A stretch of DNA of 64,000 nt from Bacilli bacterium. Lineage in GTDB: Bacteria; Bacillota_I; Bacilli_A; RFN20; CAG-826. Under the pieces are notes generated by a model. It was not told the origin of the DNA. It worked only from the letters and a program-made list of their open reading frames with translations, and made no database searches. The DNA lies in the NCBI GenBank assembly GCA_900767605.1, contig CAAFZT010000029.1, positions 8,343-72,342 on the forward strand, given 5' to 3'. Positions 51,802-60,745 of this stretch are shown here, piece after piece (position 1 is the first letter of the stretch; every line of letters starts with the position of its first letter). The position numbers were made by a program, and so were the translations under genes.

Positions 51802-51818
51802 AATTGATTTTCTCCTTT

Positions 51819-52442
51819 TTAGGCTTCATGAGCCTTTGTTTCATTTTGAATCGGTTGAGCCTTGCTTTCCTCGCTTGATTTGGGGGCTTCTGCCACATAA
51901 ACCATCGCGGCTCGAACAAGACGATCGTGTAATTTATATCCCTTCGCTCCAACGCGGGCCACCGTGCCTTCCGGATAATCCGTTGTTGGAATTTTATCGA
52001 CGGCGTGCATCGTATTCACGTCGTAGGCATCGCCAGGTTTTGGACAGATTTCACTCACCCCTTCGCTGCTAAGAGAAGCAACGATTTGGTTGTAAATGTA
52101 ACTGAATCCAATTTGGTAATTCCTCGATTCGGGGTTCGGCGCGGGGGATTCTAGCGCCATATGGAAGCTATCTAACGCTGGAAGAAGCGTATCGAGGAAC
52201 CCTTCGGCCCGATAACGGATGGCGGAGTTCTTCTCTTCTTCTAGCGCTTTACGGAGATTCATCATATCCGCATAAGCTTTGTAATATTCATTTTTCCAAT
52301 GATCCCGATCGGAGGAGGCTTTTTCGAATTCCTCTTGAAGTTTGTCAAATTTCGCTTTGCTTACTTTCTTTCCTTCTTCGGGGGCTTCGGCTTGCTGCTT
52401 TTGCTCGGCGGTGTCGTTGGGTTGCTTGTTTGCTTCTTGCAT
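51819..52442 (-). CDS. grpE: Nucleotide exchange factor GrpE
   Basis: Dimeric exchange factor for DnaK. A long N-terminal helix (about residues 25-90, including FDKLQEEFEKASSDRDHWKN) precedes LLPALDSFHMALE and the C-terminal beta wing with MHAVDKIPTTDYPEGTV. It ends in a tail rich in Ser, Glu and Lys. ATG 52442 has AAGGAG ten bases upstream and is the only reasonable start, so the gene overlaps hrcA by 82 bases in another frame. Confidence 0.95.
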   Translation of the reverse strand: MQEANKQPNDTAEQKQQAEAPEEGKKVSKAKFDKLQEEFEKASSDRDHWKNEYYKAYADMMNLRKALEEEKNSAIRYRAEGFLDTLLPALDSFHMALESPAPNPESRNYQIGFSYIYNQIVASLSSEGVSEICPKPGDAYDVNTMHAVDKIPTTDYPEGTVARVGAKGYKLHDRLVRAAMVYVAEAPKSSEESKAQPIQNETKAHEA

Positions 52443-53467
52443 TCTTCGCTTTCTCCTTTCGGTTTAAAATATTCGTCCAAGGTTTTGGTGACGTAATCAA
52501 GTAACGTCACGGCACGGTCATAATCCATTCGGGTTGGGCCCAGTAGATTCAGGGTGGCGTTTTGCCCACCTGGAATTTGGACGGTCGCGGAGACGATGGC
52601 CATGTTTTTGAGGCCCGTTTCCTCGTTTCCGATTCGCACATTCACATCTCCTTCGCTAGGAACCGCTTCTTCCATGGCTTTCCGCAATTCTTTAGGATTA
52701 TCCAGAAGTGTCAGCACGCGGCGTAATTTCTGCGCATCGTCGACGAATTCCGGCTGATCCAAGAGATTGGTTTTGCCATAGAGGTTCATGCGTTCCCCTG
52801 CAAAACGGAGGAAGGCGCCAAGCAAGGCTTGGTAAACGGCGTCTTGCCCGACCATGTAGTCGGTAAGCGCGGGTTTCATGGCTTCCATCTTCGGCACAAG
52901 GTCGCAAATCGAAGTTCCTATTAACCGTTCGCTTAAGGCGTCCACACCTTTTTTCAGTTCGCTTTGTTCCATTCCTTCGGGAAGAATGAAGGTTTTGTTT
53001 TCCACATAGCCCTTGTCGGTAACAAATACCGCCGTCGCGCTATTGGTGCCACTGGGGAAGATTTGAAGGGACACCAAGTGTTCTTCGTTAATCTTCGGAC
53101 CCAGGAATACCGAGGCCAAGTTCGTCATGTTGGAGAGAATTTCGCAGCTTTGAGCAATAATCTCCTCGACGGATTGGCTCCGTTGATCCAAAACCTTTTG
53201 GAGGGCGTGCTTCACACCATCATCGATGCGTTCTTCGCGAAGATTATCTACATAATATTGGTAACCTTTCGCAGAAGGGACGCGCCCAGCGGAGGTGTGG
53301 GGCTTCTCCAAATATCCTTCTTTCTCCAAGGATAGCATTTCATTACGGATCGTGGCACTCGAAACAGTGAGACCGTATTGTTCAATCAGGGTCTTGCTGG
53401 CCACCGGTTGAGCTGTTTTGATGTAGTGTTCAACGATCAATTTCAAGACTTGTTCACTTCTTGTCAT
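52361..53467 (-). CDS. hrcA: Heat-inducible transcription repressor HrcA
   Basis: Repressor that binds CIRCE elements and is folded by GroEL. The N-terminal winged helix includes VASKTLIEQYGLTVSSATIRN and SLEKEGYLEKPHTSAGRVP, the diagnostic block. The 368 residues exceed the usual 340-350: a Lys/Pro/Ser-rich tail (SNPTTPPSKSSKPKPPKKE) extends beyond the normal end and is read over the grpE start. First gene of the operon, with two CIRCE sites at its promoter, so it represses itself. Confidence 0.96.
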   Translation of the reverse strand: MTRSEQVLKLIVEHYIKTAQPVASKTLIEQYGLTVSSATIRNEMLSLEKEGYLEKPHTSAGRVPSAKGYQYYVDNLREERIDDGVKHALQKVLDQRSQSVEEIIAQSCEILSNMTNLASVFLGPKINEEHLVSLQIFPSGTNSATAVFVTDKGYVENKTFILPEGMEQSELKKGVDALSERLIGTSICDLVPKMEAMKPALTDYMVGQDAVYQALLGAFLRFAGERMNLYGKTNLLDQPEFVDDAQKLRRVLTLLDNPKELRKAMEEAVPSEGDVNVRIGNEETGLKNMAIVSATVQIPGGQNATLNLLGPTRMDYDRAVTLLDYVTKTLDEYFKPKGESEECKKQTSNPTTPPSKSSKPKPPKKERK

Positions 53468-53483
53468 GATTTTATCACCTCAC

Positions 53484-53510
53484 CTAGCAGTCCGCACCTT
53501 TGAGTGCTAG
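53484..53510 (-). promoter_or_regulatory. CIRCE operator, promoter-proximal copy
   Basis: CTAGCAGTC-N9-GAGTGCTAG, close to the consensus TTAGCACTC-N9-GAGTGCTAA. It lies just downstream of the -10 box, over the expected transcription start. Confidence 0.88.
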
Positions 53511-53514
53511 TGTC

Positions 53515-53542
53515 ATTATAGGCGTGACTTTAGCACTGTCAA
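53515..53542 (-). promoter_or_regulatory. Sigma-A promoter of hrcA-grpE-dnaK-dnaJ
   Basis: Minus-strand TTGACA (53542-53537), 16-base spacer, TATAAT (53520-53515), a near-perfect promoter. The -35 lies inside the upstream CIRCE copy and the start point inside the downstream one. Confidence 0.9.
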
Positions 53543-53556
53543 GGATTCGTTGCTAA
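53530..53556 (-). promoter_or_regulatory. CIRCE operator, second copy over the -35
   Basis: TTAGCACTG-N9-CGTTGCTAA: one half is nearly consensus, the other degenerate (CGTTGCTAA for GAGTGCTAA). It covers the -35 hexamer. Confidence 0.7.
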
Positions 53557-53559
53557 ATT

Positions 53560-54678
53560 TTATGGAATTAGTTCCAAAAGGACGGAATCGAGCAAACGAA
53601 TCCCCCTTTCGCTGCAATGAAACCGACCGCCTTCTTGGACCAAAAGGCCCGATTTCAAGCAGTTTACATAGTTGGGACAAACGGATTCAAAAGTCTTGCC
53701 AAATCGGAGTTTAAAATCTTTTTGGTCAAACCCTTCCGCCAAACGAAGGTTGCACAGCAAAAAATAGAGCAAGTCATCATGGAGGGAAACGGTTTCTTCT
53801 TTTCTTTCAATTCGTCCTTCTTTTGCCCCTTTTATATATAAAGATAGGGATTTAGTATTCGTGTAACGAAGGGACCCGACGTAGCCAGAGGCACCAAGGC
53901 CCACCCCATAATAAGGCTCATCCTTCCAATAAACGAGGTTATGGTGGCATTCATGCCCCGGGATAGCGAAATTAGAAACTTCATAATGCCGGTATCCATG
54001 ACGTTTCAAGGCCTCGATGACGAATTCTAGCATTTCCCCTTGGACATCCTGACTCGCTTCTTGAATGCCTTTAAACGAAAAAATGGTTGCATCCTCTAAA
54101 ATCAAAGAATAGGCGGATAAGTGAGGGATTTGGAGGGAACAAAAAGCTTCGATATCTTCCTTTAGTTCTTCTAAGGTCTCTCCTGGCAAAGCATAAATTA
54201 AATCGCAATTAATGTTGGTAATTCCTTCTTTTTTAAGAAGGGAAACGGCACTTTTGGCATCTTCAAAACGATGATTTCTCCCCATGAAGGAAAGGAAAGA
54301 CGGATGAGAAGATTGCACACCAATCGAAACGCGGTTTACTCCATATTTTTTCCAAATGGCGACTTTTTCTTCTTGGCACGATTCGGGATTTGCCTCGCAA
54401 CTAAATTCGCCCCCTTCTTTAAGGTAAGGCGATAAAAAAGCGAACAATGCCTCGGTTTGGTCTAAATTCAAACAACTTGGGGTCCCTCCGCCCACATAAA
54501 TCGTATGAAGGCTTTTAGGAACAAGGTGAAGAGCGTTGATTTCCGAAAATAAAGCCAGCAAATAAGAATCCGCCCAGTCCGGGCGGTAATAAAGTTTCGT
54601 AAAATCGCAATAGCCACAGATGCTTTCGCAAAAAGGGATATGAACGTAGAGAGAGGAAGGAAGAGTTTTATCCATCAA
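53560..54678 (-). CDS. hemW: HemW-family radical SAM protein
   Basis: Related to coproporphyrinogen dehydrogenase HemN; HemW members act as heme chaperones. SLYVHIPFCESICGYCDF carries the CxxxCxxC 4Fe-4S motif, YVGGGTPS the SAM-binding GGTP motif. The C-terminal domain is the short HemW type; 372 residues fit. It overlaps the upstream small membrane-protein gene by four bases. Location between lepA and hrcA is the rule in Bacilli. No other heme gene is in the window. Confidence 0.93.
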   Translation of the reverse strand: MMDKTLPSSLYVHIPFCESICGYCDFTKLYYRPDWADSYLLALFSEINALHLVPKSLHTIYVGGGTPSCLNLDQTEALFAFLSPYLKEGGEFSCEANPESCQEEKVAIWKKYGVNRVSIGVQSSHPSFLSFMGRNHRFEDAKSAVSLLKKEGITNINCDLIYALPGETLEELKEDIEAFCSLQIPHLSAYSLILEDATIFSFKGIQEASQDVQGEMLEFVIEALKRHGYRHYEVSNFAIPGHECHHNLVYWKDEPYYGVGLGASGYVGSLRYTNTKSLSLYIKGAKEGRIERKEETVSLHDDLLYFLLCNLRLAEGFDQKDFKLRFGKTFESVCPNYVNCLKSGLLVQEGGRFHCSERGIRLLDSVLLELIP

Positions 54679-54926
54679 TCCGAATCTTTTTTATCGTAAT
54701 CCGCCATTTGCTTTTTGGCTTCCGGGTCTTCGATTGGCTCGAGCAAACGATCCAATTCTTCCGCCGCCACTTCTTTATCACTTTTGGGCTGTTCGTGGCT
54801 TTGAAATAGTTTCACGTGCTTTTTAAGCAAAATCACAATCAAGACAATAACGCCGAAAATTCCAACGATTAAAACAGGGACGGCCCAAGCGGGGAAAGAG
54901 GAAGAGAGGATGACGTTCGTTTTCAT
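54675..54926 (-). CDS. Single-pass membrane protein, unknown
   Basis: 83 residues: one transmembrane helix (VPVLIVGIFGVIVLIVILL) followed by a charged cytosolic tail with EELDRLLEPIEDPEAKK. The Ser-rich N-terminus probably faces outward. I know no family. It is tied by four-base overlaps to the Fic-like gene upstream and to hemW downstream, so the three genes are translated together; a partnership with the Fic-like protein is possible. Confidence 0.6.
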   Translation of the reverse strand: MKTNVILSSSFPAWAVPVLIVGIFGVIVLIVILLKKHVKLFQSHEQPKSDKEVAAEELDRLLEPIEDPEAKKQMADYDKKDSD

Positions 54927-56482
54927 TTGGATGATTCTCCTTTTTGATTAAGCGGGGTATAAACGAATTTGTTTTTGAATTGCAATTTTCGATAGAAGCC
55001 GTACCGAGTCAAATTGTCCATCGAAGTACGAGCGGTTTCATAGGCACAGCGCACATGGCGTTTGTAGTCCTGGATGCTATAATAGCACCCCATCGTGCAA
55101 TGCGTCGCGAAAAACGATGCTTGAGCTCGGCTAATTTGCGGATTCGTCTCGTAAATATATTTAGCGGCGTCCCGCAAATCTTTACCGGCGATTTCTTTTT
55201 TCGGAATAACAACGGCTAATTCGCCTTCGTCGATCCTTTTTTCAGGCAAAACAGGCGCAGGGCGATTCGAATTTGGCTTAGAAGGAGCTTCTTTAAATTC
55301 CGGGGTGGGCGAAGGAGTTTCCGTTTCGGCAACTTCTTCTTTTTCCACGTCGAGTTTTGGCTCTTCTACAGCAGGAACGGGAATTTCATCCTGCTTGGTT
55401 TCGGGAATCGGAGAAGGGGCGGGTTCTTCCTGAGGAATTACCTTCGAAATAGGAGTTTCCGTTTCGTTAGAAGCAGGCAAAGCGTTGATTTCACTTTGGA
55501 TTCCTTCTTTTTTAATCTTTAAAAAGAAATTAAGTTCTTCGGATAAAGAAGACGAAGAACGTTCCATGAAATAATAGAAAATATAGGTGAGGTCCGCTTG
55601 ACGCTGAATTTCAGAATCCATCTCATCCCAATCAGGAGATTTAGCCAATAAATTCTCCAAAGGCAAAAGGGCGGAGCAGGGGCCAAGTTTACTTTGCGAA
55701 AGAATCGTTTTGCAGCAAAGCAAGGCCATTAAATCATTGCAGGATTCGAAGGGTTTGAGATAGTGGAAGAAATAAAGCGTAATCATCGCTTTCATCAACG
55801 GAGAAATCGCTTCGGTTCGATAGAAATACCAATAAGAGGACATGCACGCTTCAATTCGGTCTGCCGGGCATTCATCATAGACGGCTTCCAAAGACGATCT
55901 TGCATAACGGGAACGTTGGTCTTTTTCGCGGAAGAACGACACGAGCTCTCCTTCTTGACCCGTCAGCATCCCGTAAATTTCCGCCAAATAATCTTCGTTA
56001 TATTCGATGCGACGCCCCGATTCGATGGCCCGCAAGACGTCACGATACCCTAAAATCGGATAATGTTCGGGATTGTCTTCTCGGTAAAGACCATTAATCA
56101 TTGCCTTAAGCGTGAGATCATCCACCGTCTTTTCGTCTAATTGAGAAGCAGCGCGAAGTAACGTCAAATAGACGGCGTTGTTCATCTTCCGCCTTTCATC
56201 GGAACGTTCCGAAATATCGGAGAAAATTTCCTTCATTCGATTCAACCGATCTTCATAATCGGCGAATTTTCGATCTAGCGTTTGCGTAGAGGTATATCCA
56301 AGGCGACTGTTATTAATGGAGCGTAGGAAAAGATTGCAGCGGTTTTCGTCCCGAAATTTACGGAGAATATTCCATTGGTAGTCGATCAATTGGCTGCCTA
56401 AGATGCGGCGAAGTTCGTAGCGCGTAACGTAACGCTTCTCGCAATATTCGATGCACAAATCTTCGGAACTATAACCCGCCAT
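54923..56482 (-). CDS. Fic-fold protein with destroyed active-site motif and C-terminal winged helix
   Basis: 519 residues. Residues about 90-260 follow the Fic layout (EGELVSFFREKDQRSRYARS, then PLMKAMITLYFFHYLKPF). The catalytic motif HPFxxGNGR reads KPFESCNDL at 243-251: His, both Gly and Arg are lost, so AMP transfer is unlikely. Residues about 335-415 are a Pro/Glu-rich linker. Residues 430-515 (YSIQDYKRHVRCAYETARTS, RYGFYRKLQFKNKFVY) look like the winged helix often found after Fic domains. ATG 56482 follows AGAGG and a TATAAT. Probably a binding or regulatory protein; role unknown. Confidence 0.55.
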   Translation of the reverse strand: MAGYSSEDLCIEYCEKRYVTRYELRRILGSQLIDYQWNILRKFRDENRCNLFLRSINNSRLGYTSTQTLDRKFADYEDRLNRMKEIFSDISERSDERRKMNNAVYLTLLRAASQLDEKTVDDLTLKAMINGLYREDNPEHYPILGYRDVLRAIESGRRIEYNEDYLAEIYGMLTGQEGELVSFFREKDQRSRYARSSLEAVYDECPADRIEACMSSYWYFYRTEAISPLMKAMITLYFFHYLKPFESCNDLMALLCCKTILSQSKLGPCSALLPLENLLAKSPDWDEMDSEIQRQADLTYIFYYFMERSSSSLSEELNFFLKIKKEGIQSEINALPASNETETPISKVIPQEEPAPSPIPETKQDEIPVPAVEEPKLDVEKEEVAETETPSPTPEFKEAPSKPNSNRPAPVLPEKRIDEGELAVVIPKKEIAGKDLRDAAKYIYETNPQISRAQASFFATHCTMGCYYSIQDYKRHVRCAYETARTSMDNLTRYGFYRKLQFKNKFVYTPLNQKGESSK

Positions 56483-56507
56483 TTTGTAACCTCTTGTCTT
56501 TAGAAAT

Positions 56508-56537
56508 ATTATAAAAAACAAAGGGATTTCAAATCAA
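56508..56537 (-). promoter_or_regulatory. Promoter of the Fic-like gene
   Basis: Minus-strand TTGATT (56537-56532), 18-base spacer, TATAAT (56513-56508). It lies between lepA and the Fic-like gene, 25 bases before ATG 56482. Confidence 0.6.
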
Positions 56538-56561
56538 CCAAAAAACTACCAATTTCCAGAC

Positions 56562-58376
56562 TTATTTAGCGTCATCGTCGATGGATAATACCGTCATGAA
56601 GGCTTCTTGCGGGATTTCGACCGATCCGACGGCTTTCATGCGCTTCTTTCCTTCTTTTTGCTTTTCTAACAGCTTCTTTTTACGGGAAATGTCCCCGCCA
56701 TAACATTTGGCTAATACGTCTTTGCGCATCGACTTGATATCGGCGCGGGCAATCACCTTCCCGTTAATGGATGCCTGGACGGGAACTTCAAATTGTTGGC
56801 GAGGAATAACGGTTTTCAGTTTGCTGACCAAAGCGATTCCCCGATTGTAGGCACTGGGGCGATAAACGATGGAGGAAAGGGCGTCGACCACATCCCCGTT
56901 CAAAAGAATATCCATTTTGCAAAGATCGCTCTTTCGATATTCGATGAGCTCATAATCCAAAGAGGCGTACCCTTTGGTGGCGGACTTTAATTTATCAAAG
57001 AAATTGTAGATGATTTCGCTTAGAGGTAATTCGTAAATGAGGATATTGCGGGTATCGTCGAAAACCTGAAGGTCTTTGAAAACGCCGCGTTTATCCTGAC
57101 AAATCTGCATAATCGTCCCAACATATTCGGATGGGGACATGATTTCCGCTTTGACAAAGGGCTCGTCGATTTCGCTGATTTTGGAGGGTTCTGGCAATTC
57201 GGAAGGGTTATCGATCATCACCACTTCACCATTGGTCTTAATCACTTTATAGATAACGCTGGGAGCCGTGAGAATTAAATTCATCCCATATTCACGTTCC
57301 AAGCGTTCTTGGACGACGTCCATGTGGAGCAATCCAAGGAAGCCGCAACGGAAGCCAAATCCCAGGGCTTGCGAGGATTCGGGTTCCCAAGCCAGGGAAG
57401 CATCGTTAAGGGAAAGTTTTTCCAACGCGTCTTTTAACGCCCCATATTCTTTGGAATCCACCGGATATAAGCCACAATAAACCATCGGATTAATCTTGCG
57501 ATACCCCGGAAGAGCGGATTTAGCCATGTTATTGGCAAGGGTAATCGTTTCACCGGCGACAACGTCATGAATATCTTTGATGGTGGCGGTAATCCAGCCG
57601 ACTTCGCCACAGTCCAAAGAGGGGGTTTTCATTTCGTTTGGCGTGCGAATTCCCACTTCCGTAACCACATAGCTCTTTTTCGCCTGCATCAAATAAATGG
57701 TGTCCCCAGGTTTCACCGAACCGTTTTTAATGCGAACCAAAACAACAACCCCGCGATAGGAATCGTAGTAACTATCGAAGATTAAGGCTTGCAATGGAGC
57801 GTGGGGATCTCCATGGGGCGGAGGGACGTCGCGAACAATTTTTTCCAAAACTTCATCGACCCCGAATCCCGTTTTTGCCGAAACATCACAGGCATCGGTG
57901 CAGTCTACCCCAATTCGATTTTCGATATCTTCTTTCACGCGTTCCGGCATTGCCGAAGGAAGGTCAACCTTATTGATGACGGGGAGCAAAGCAAGGTCAT
58001 TGTCTACCGCAAGATAAACATTGGCCAAGGTTTGGGCCTGCACTCCTTGGGTAGCATCTACAACCAATAACGCTCCTTCGCAAGCGGCCAAGCTTCGACT
58101 TACTTCGTAAGAAAAGTCGACGTGCCCCGGAGTATCGATCAAATTGTAGATATACGTTTCCCCGTTTTTGGCTTTATAAGAAACCGTTACGGCGTTCAGT
58201 TTAATCGTAATGCCACGTTCCCGTTCCAAATCCATGGAATCGAGAAGTTGCTCCTTCATTTCCCGTTTTTGCACGGTACCGGTCATTTCCAAAATACGAT
58301 CCGCGAGCGTAGATTTTCCGTGGTCGATGTGAGCAATGATGCTGAAGTTTCTAATGTGGGATTGATCAAATGGCAT
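56562..58376 (-). CDS. lepA: Elongation factor 4 (LepA)
   Basis: Ribosome-dependent GTPase that helps initiation and 30S assembly. G1 is IAHIDHGKSTLAD, G2/G3 ERERGITIK and DTPGHVDF, G4 NKVDLP; the LepA-specific C-terminus has CYGGDISRKKKLLEKQKEGK. The start is ATG 58376 (MPFDQSHIRNF); a longer reading to 58478 runs back into the helicase gene and has no family match. The ATG has no Shine-Dalgarno and a TATAAT ends 12 bases before it. About 604 residues, normal. Confidence 0.96.
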   Translation of the reverse strand: MPFDQSHIRNFSIIAHIDHGKSTLADRILEMTGTVQKREMKEQLLDSMDLERERGITIKLNAVTVSYKAKNGETYIYNLIDTPGHVDFSYEVSRSLAACEGALLVVDATQGVQAQTLANVYLAVDNDLALLPVINKVDLPSAMPERVKEDIENRIGVDCTDACDVSAKTGFGVDEVLEKIVRDVPPPHGDPHAPLQALIFDSYYDSYRGVVVLVRIKNGSVKPGDTIYLMQAKKSYVVTEVGIRTPNEMKTPSLDCGEVGWITATIKDIHDVVAGETITLANNMAKSALPGYRKINPMVYCGLYPVDSKEYGALKDALEKLSLNDASLAWEPESSQALGFGFRCGFLGLLHMDVVQERLEREYGMNLILTAPSVIYKVIKTNGEVVMIDNPSELPEPSKISEIDEPFVKAEIMSPSEYVGTIMQICQDKRGVFKDLQVFDDTRNILIYELPLSEIIYNFFDKLKSATKGYASLDYELIEYRKSDLCKMDILLNGDVVDALSSIVYRPSAYNRGIALVSKLKTVIPRQQFEVPVQASINGKVIARADIKSMRKDVLAKCYGGDISRKKKLLEKQKEGKKRMKAVGSVEIPQEAFMTVLSIDDDAK

Positions 58377-58388
58377 AAGCAATGCTGG

Positions 58389-58394
58389 ATTATA
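58389..58394 (-). promoter_or_regulatory. -10 box of lepA
   Basis: Minus-strand TATAAT with 12 bases to the lepA ATG, overlapping the end of the helicase gene region; the -35 is weak. A leader of only about five bases is predicted. Confidence 0.45.
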
Positions 58395-58396
58395 TT

Positions 58397-60745
58397 CTAT
58401 TTTTGTTTTTCCTTGTAGAAGGAAAGAAGCGAAGAGCGAACTTCTTGTGGGGAAAGAACGATTTGAGCATCCGGCCAAAGCCTTCCGAAAACATCGCGAT
58501 ATTCCCCTTGGGTATAGCGATCATCGATAAGCAATGCGCTCCCTCGGTCCGTCGGAGTGCGAATTAATCGGCCCACCGCCTGGGTGACCTTATTCATCCC
58601 CGGGAAACGATAGGCGTAATCGAATCCGTTGTTCTCTTTTTTATCGTAATATTCTCGGATGGAATCATTGTCTAGCCCCACTTGTGGGAGCCCTACTCCT
58701 ACAATGGCTACCCCAATCAAGCGATCATCCACTAGATCCACGCCTTCGCCGAACACCCCGCCCAAAGTTAATAATCCGACCGTTGTATGGTCCGGATTAG
58801 GTTGAAAAGCTTCAAGAAAAATCGTCCTCTCATCGTGGGACATGCTTTTGCTTTGAATCTGCACTTCAGCATCTCCAAAATCCAAATAGGGCAGGATGGA
58901 TTCTAAATAGACGTAGCTTGGAAAATAGATAAAATAATTCCCTTTTTTAGCCTGCACGAATTCTTTCAAATACAAGGAAACTGGTTTTAAAGAAGCGTCC
59001 CTGTCTTTGTATCGAAGGCTGATTTTGGGGGCAATAAGCACATGAAGATTTTCTTTGGGGAACGGGGAGGGAAGCAATAAATAAGGGGAATCCGTCGTTC
59101 CATTTAAGGCGGACATATAGTAAGAAATCGGGGACAAGGTCGCCGAAAATAGTGCACATCCACGAACTTTTTGCATGGATTCGCGAAGATAGGAAGAGGG
59201 GTCGAGGCAGCGAAAATGCAATTCCACACCATTTCGTCCTTGTTCCAAATAATGTTTGATGGAAGGGGAGTCGTACTGTTCGCAAAGCAATTTATATTTC
59301 CCTAATTCGCGGCTTAAGGAAACGCATTCTTCTGGCAGGGATATCCCATACTCTTTTCCGTATTCTAATTGTTTCTTCCGTATCGAATCCGCATAGGAAA
59401 CAAATGCCCCGTTCTCGATTTCTTGGCTTTCTTCTTCCCCTAATTCCTCCACCAAGGCATCTGCTAATTTTTTTAGCGAACGTTGGAGCGAACGGAATTC
59501 TTTCCCTTTTAGGCTTCTTTTTGCTTCCAAAACGTGGTTTTCGCTGATGCAAGCGGAATACATGTCTCGGCCCCGATCAATCAGGTTATGAGCCTCATCC
59601 ACCAAAATGAGATCCTTGCTCGCGTCAACGGTTTCATCAAAGTATCGCTGCAATTTAACACGAGGATCGAAAAAATAGTTGTAATCGCAGATGACAATAT
59701 CGGCTTGCAGACTCAAATCCAATTGAAATTCAAAGGGACAAATCGAATATTGAAGAGCAATTTGTTTCACTCCAAGCATGTCAAACCGTTCCAAGCGGTC
59801 TTCCGCTTCGCTTAAAGCATCCTTTAATTTAGTGTAATAGTCTTTGGCGTAAGGACAATCGTCGGGATTACAAGCGTGTCCGGGGCAAAAGCAGATTTTA
59901 TCTTTGGCCACCAAAAAGGAATCCCGGGCTTTTAGCCCTACTTTGTATAAGTCGGTCAGCGTGTCGTAAGCAGAAATTCCACCAGTATTTTTCGCCGTTA
60001 AATAAAAGATTTTATCGAGATTTTTATGGTTGAAGGACAAGACGGCTGGATAAAGGGTTGAAATGGTTTTTCCAATCCCAGTAGGAGCTTCCGCGAAAAA
60101 GACTCCACCCCGCTTGCACAAGCCATAAACGCATTGGCTGAGCTGTCGTTGGCCTTCGCGAAATTGGCCATAGGGAAAGGGGAGTTTCCTTATGGAAAGA
60201 TCCCGAGCTCTAACGTGTTTCATTCGTCTTTCTTCAAAAGCAAAATAAGAACGGGCGAGTTCATGAATACGCCCCTCCACCTCTTCCCAGGTAAAGACAA
60301 AATCTTTCCGCAGTGCAGCACTAGAATCCAATTGAGATAAATAGGAAAGACGCACGCCGATTTGGTCTCCACCAGTTTCCGTTAGGTACATATACGCGTA
60401 GCAAAGAGCTTGCCCCAAATGCCATTCTTTTTGCTGCTTGAAAAAGACCTCTAACGGCAAAACCGTTGACTTGATTTCATCGATGATGGGGTAGTCACCC
60501 CCGACGATGATGCCATCCGCTCTCCCCGAAAGAGCAATCGTACCTTCATCTAGGGCAATCGTTGCCGAAAGAGGATATTCGGAAAGGTATTCCTTCCCTT
60601 GCTTTTTTTGATAGGAAGAATGCATCAAAGACCCCAAATTCATGGTGTCTTGGTTATAAACACGATTATCGATATCACCTTTTCGAAGCAAAAAATCGAC
60701 CAATTCGTGGACGGAAAGACGTAAATAGGGCTTTTCTCTACTCAA
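58397..60745 (-). CDS. Rad3/DinG-type iron-sulfur DNA helicase with N-terminal PD-(D/E)XK nuclease domain
   Basis: 782 residues with two modules. Residues 30-125 carry a RecB/Cas4-like nuclease core: His42 (GSLMHSSYQ), Asp77 (SGRADG), Glu90-Ile-Lys92 (IIDEIKS) and the QxxxY motif 112-116. From about residue 200 the XPD-like helicase follows: Walker A APTGIGKT (220-227), four Cys at 285, 287, 292 and 297 for a 4Fe-4S cluster, DEAH box VDEAHN, and C-terminal AVGRLIRTPTDRG. It probably unwinds and cuts DNA in repair. The fmt end overlaps it by eight bases; lepA follows. Similar fusions occur in Bacillota, but the role here is unproven. Confidence 0.85.
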   Translation of the reverse strand: MSREKPYLRLSVHELVDFLLRKGDIDNRVYNQDTMNLGSLMHSSYQKKQGKEYLSEYPLSATIALDEGTIALSGRADGIIVGGDYPIIDEIKSTVLPLEVFFKQQKEWHLGQALCYAYMYLTETGGDQIGVRLSYLSQLDSSAALRKDFVFTWEEVEGRIHELARSYFAFEERRMKHVRARDLSIRKLPFPYGQFREGQRQLSQCVYGLCKRGGVFFAEAPTGIGKTISTLYPAVLSFNHKNLDKIFYLTAKNTGGISAYDTLTDLYKVGLKARDSFLVAKDKICFCPGHACNPDDCPYAKDYYTKLKDALSEAEDRLERFDMLGVKQIALQYSICPFEFQLDLSLQADIVICDYNYFFDPRVKLQRYFDETVDASKDLILVDEAHNLIDRGRDMYSACISENHVLEAKRSLKGKEFRSLQRSLKKLADALVEELGEEESQEIENGAFVSYADSIRKKQLEYGKEYGISLPEECVSLSRELGKYKLLCEQYDSPSIKHYLEQGRNGVELHFRCLDPSSYLRESMQKVRGCALFSATLSPISYYMSALNGTTDSPYLLLPSPFPKENLHVLIAPKISLRYKDRDASLKPVSLYLKEFVQAKKGNYFIYFPSYVYLESILPYLDFGDAEVQIQSKSMSHDERTIFLEAFQPNPDHTTVGLLTLGGVFGEGVDLVDDRLIGVAIVGVGLPQVGLDNDSIREYYDKKENNGFDYAYRFPGMNKVTQAVGRLIRTPTDRGSALLIDDRYTQGEYRDVFGRLWPDAQIVLSPQEVRSSLLSFYKEKQK

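Noticed and set aside
50962..51807. A 281-codon plus-strand frame antisense to dnaK
   Set aside because: dnaK is certain on the minus strand; the mirror frame has the low-complexity look typical of antisense dnaK ORFs and no ribosome site.
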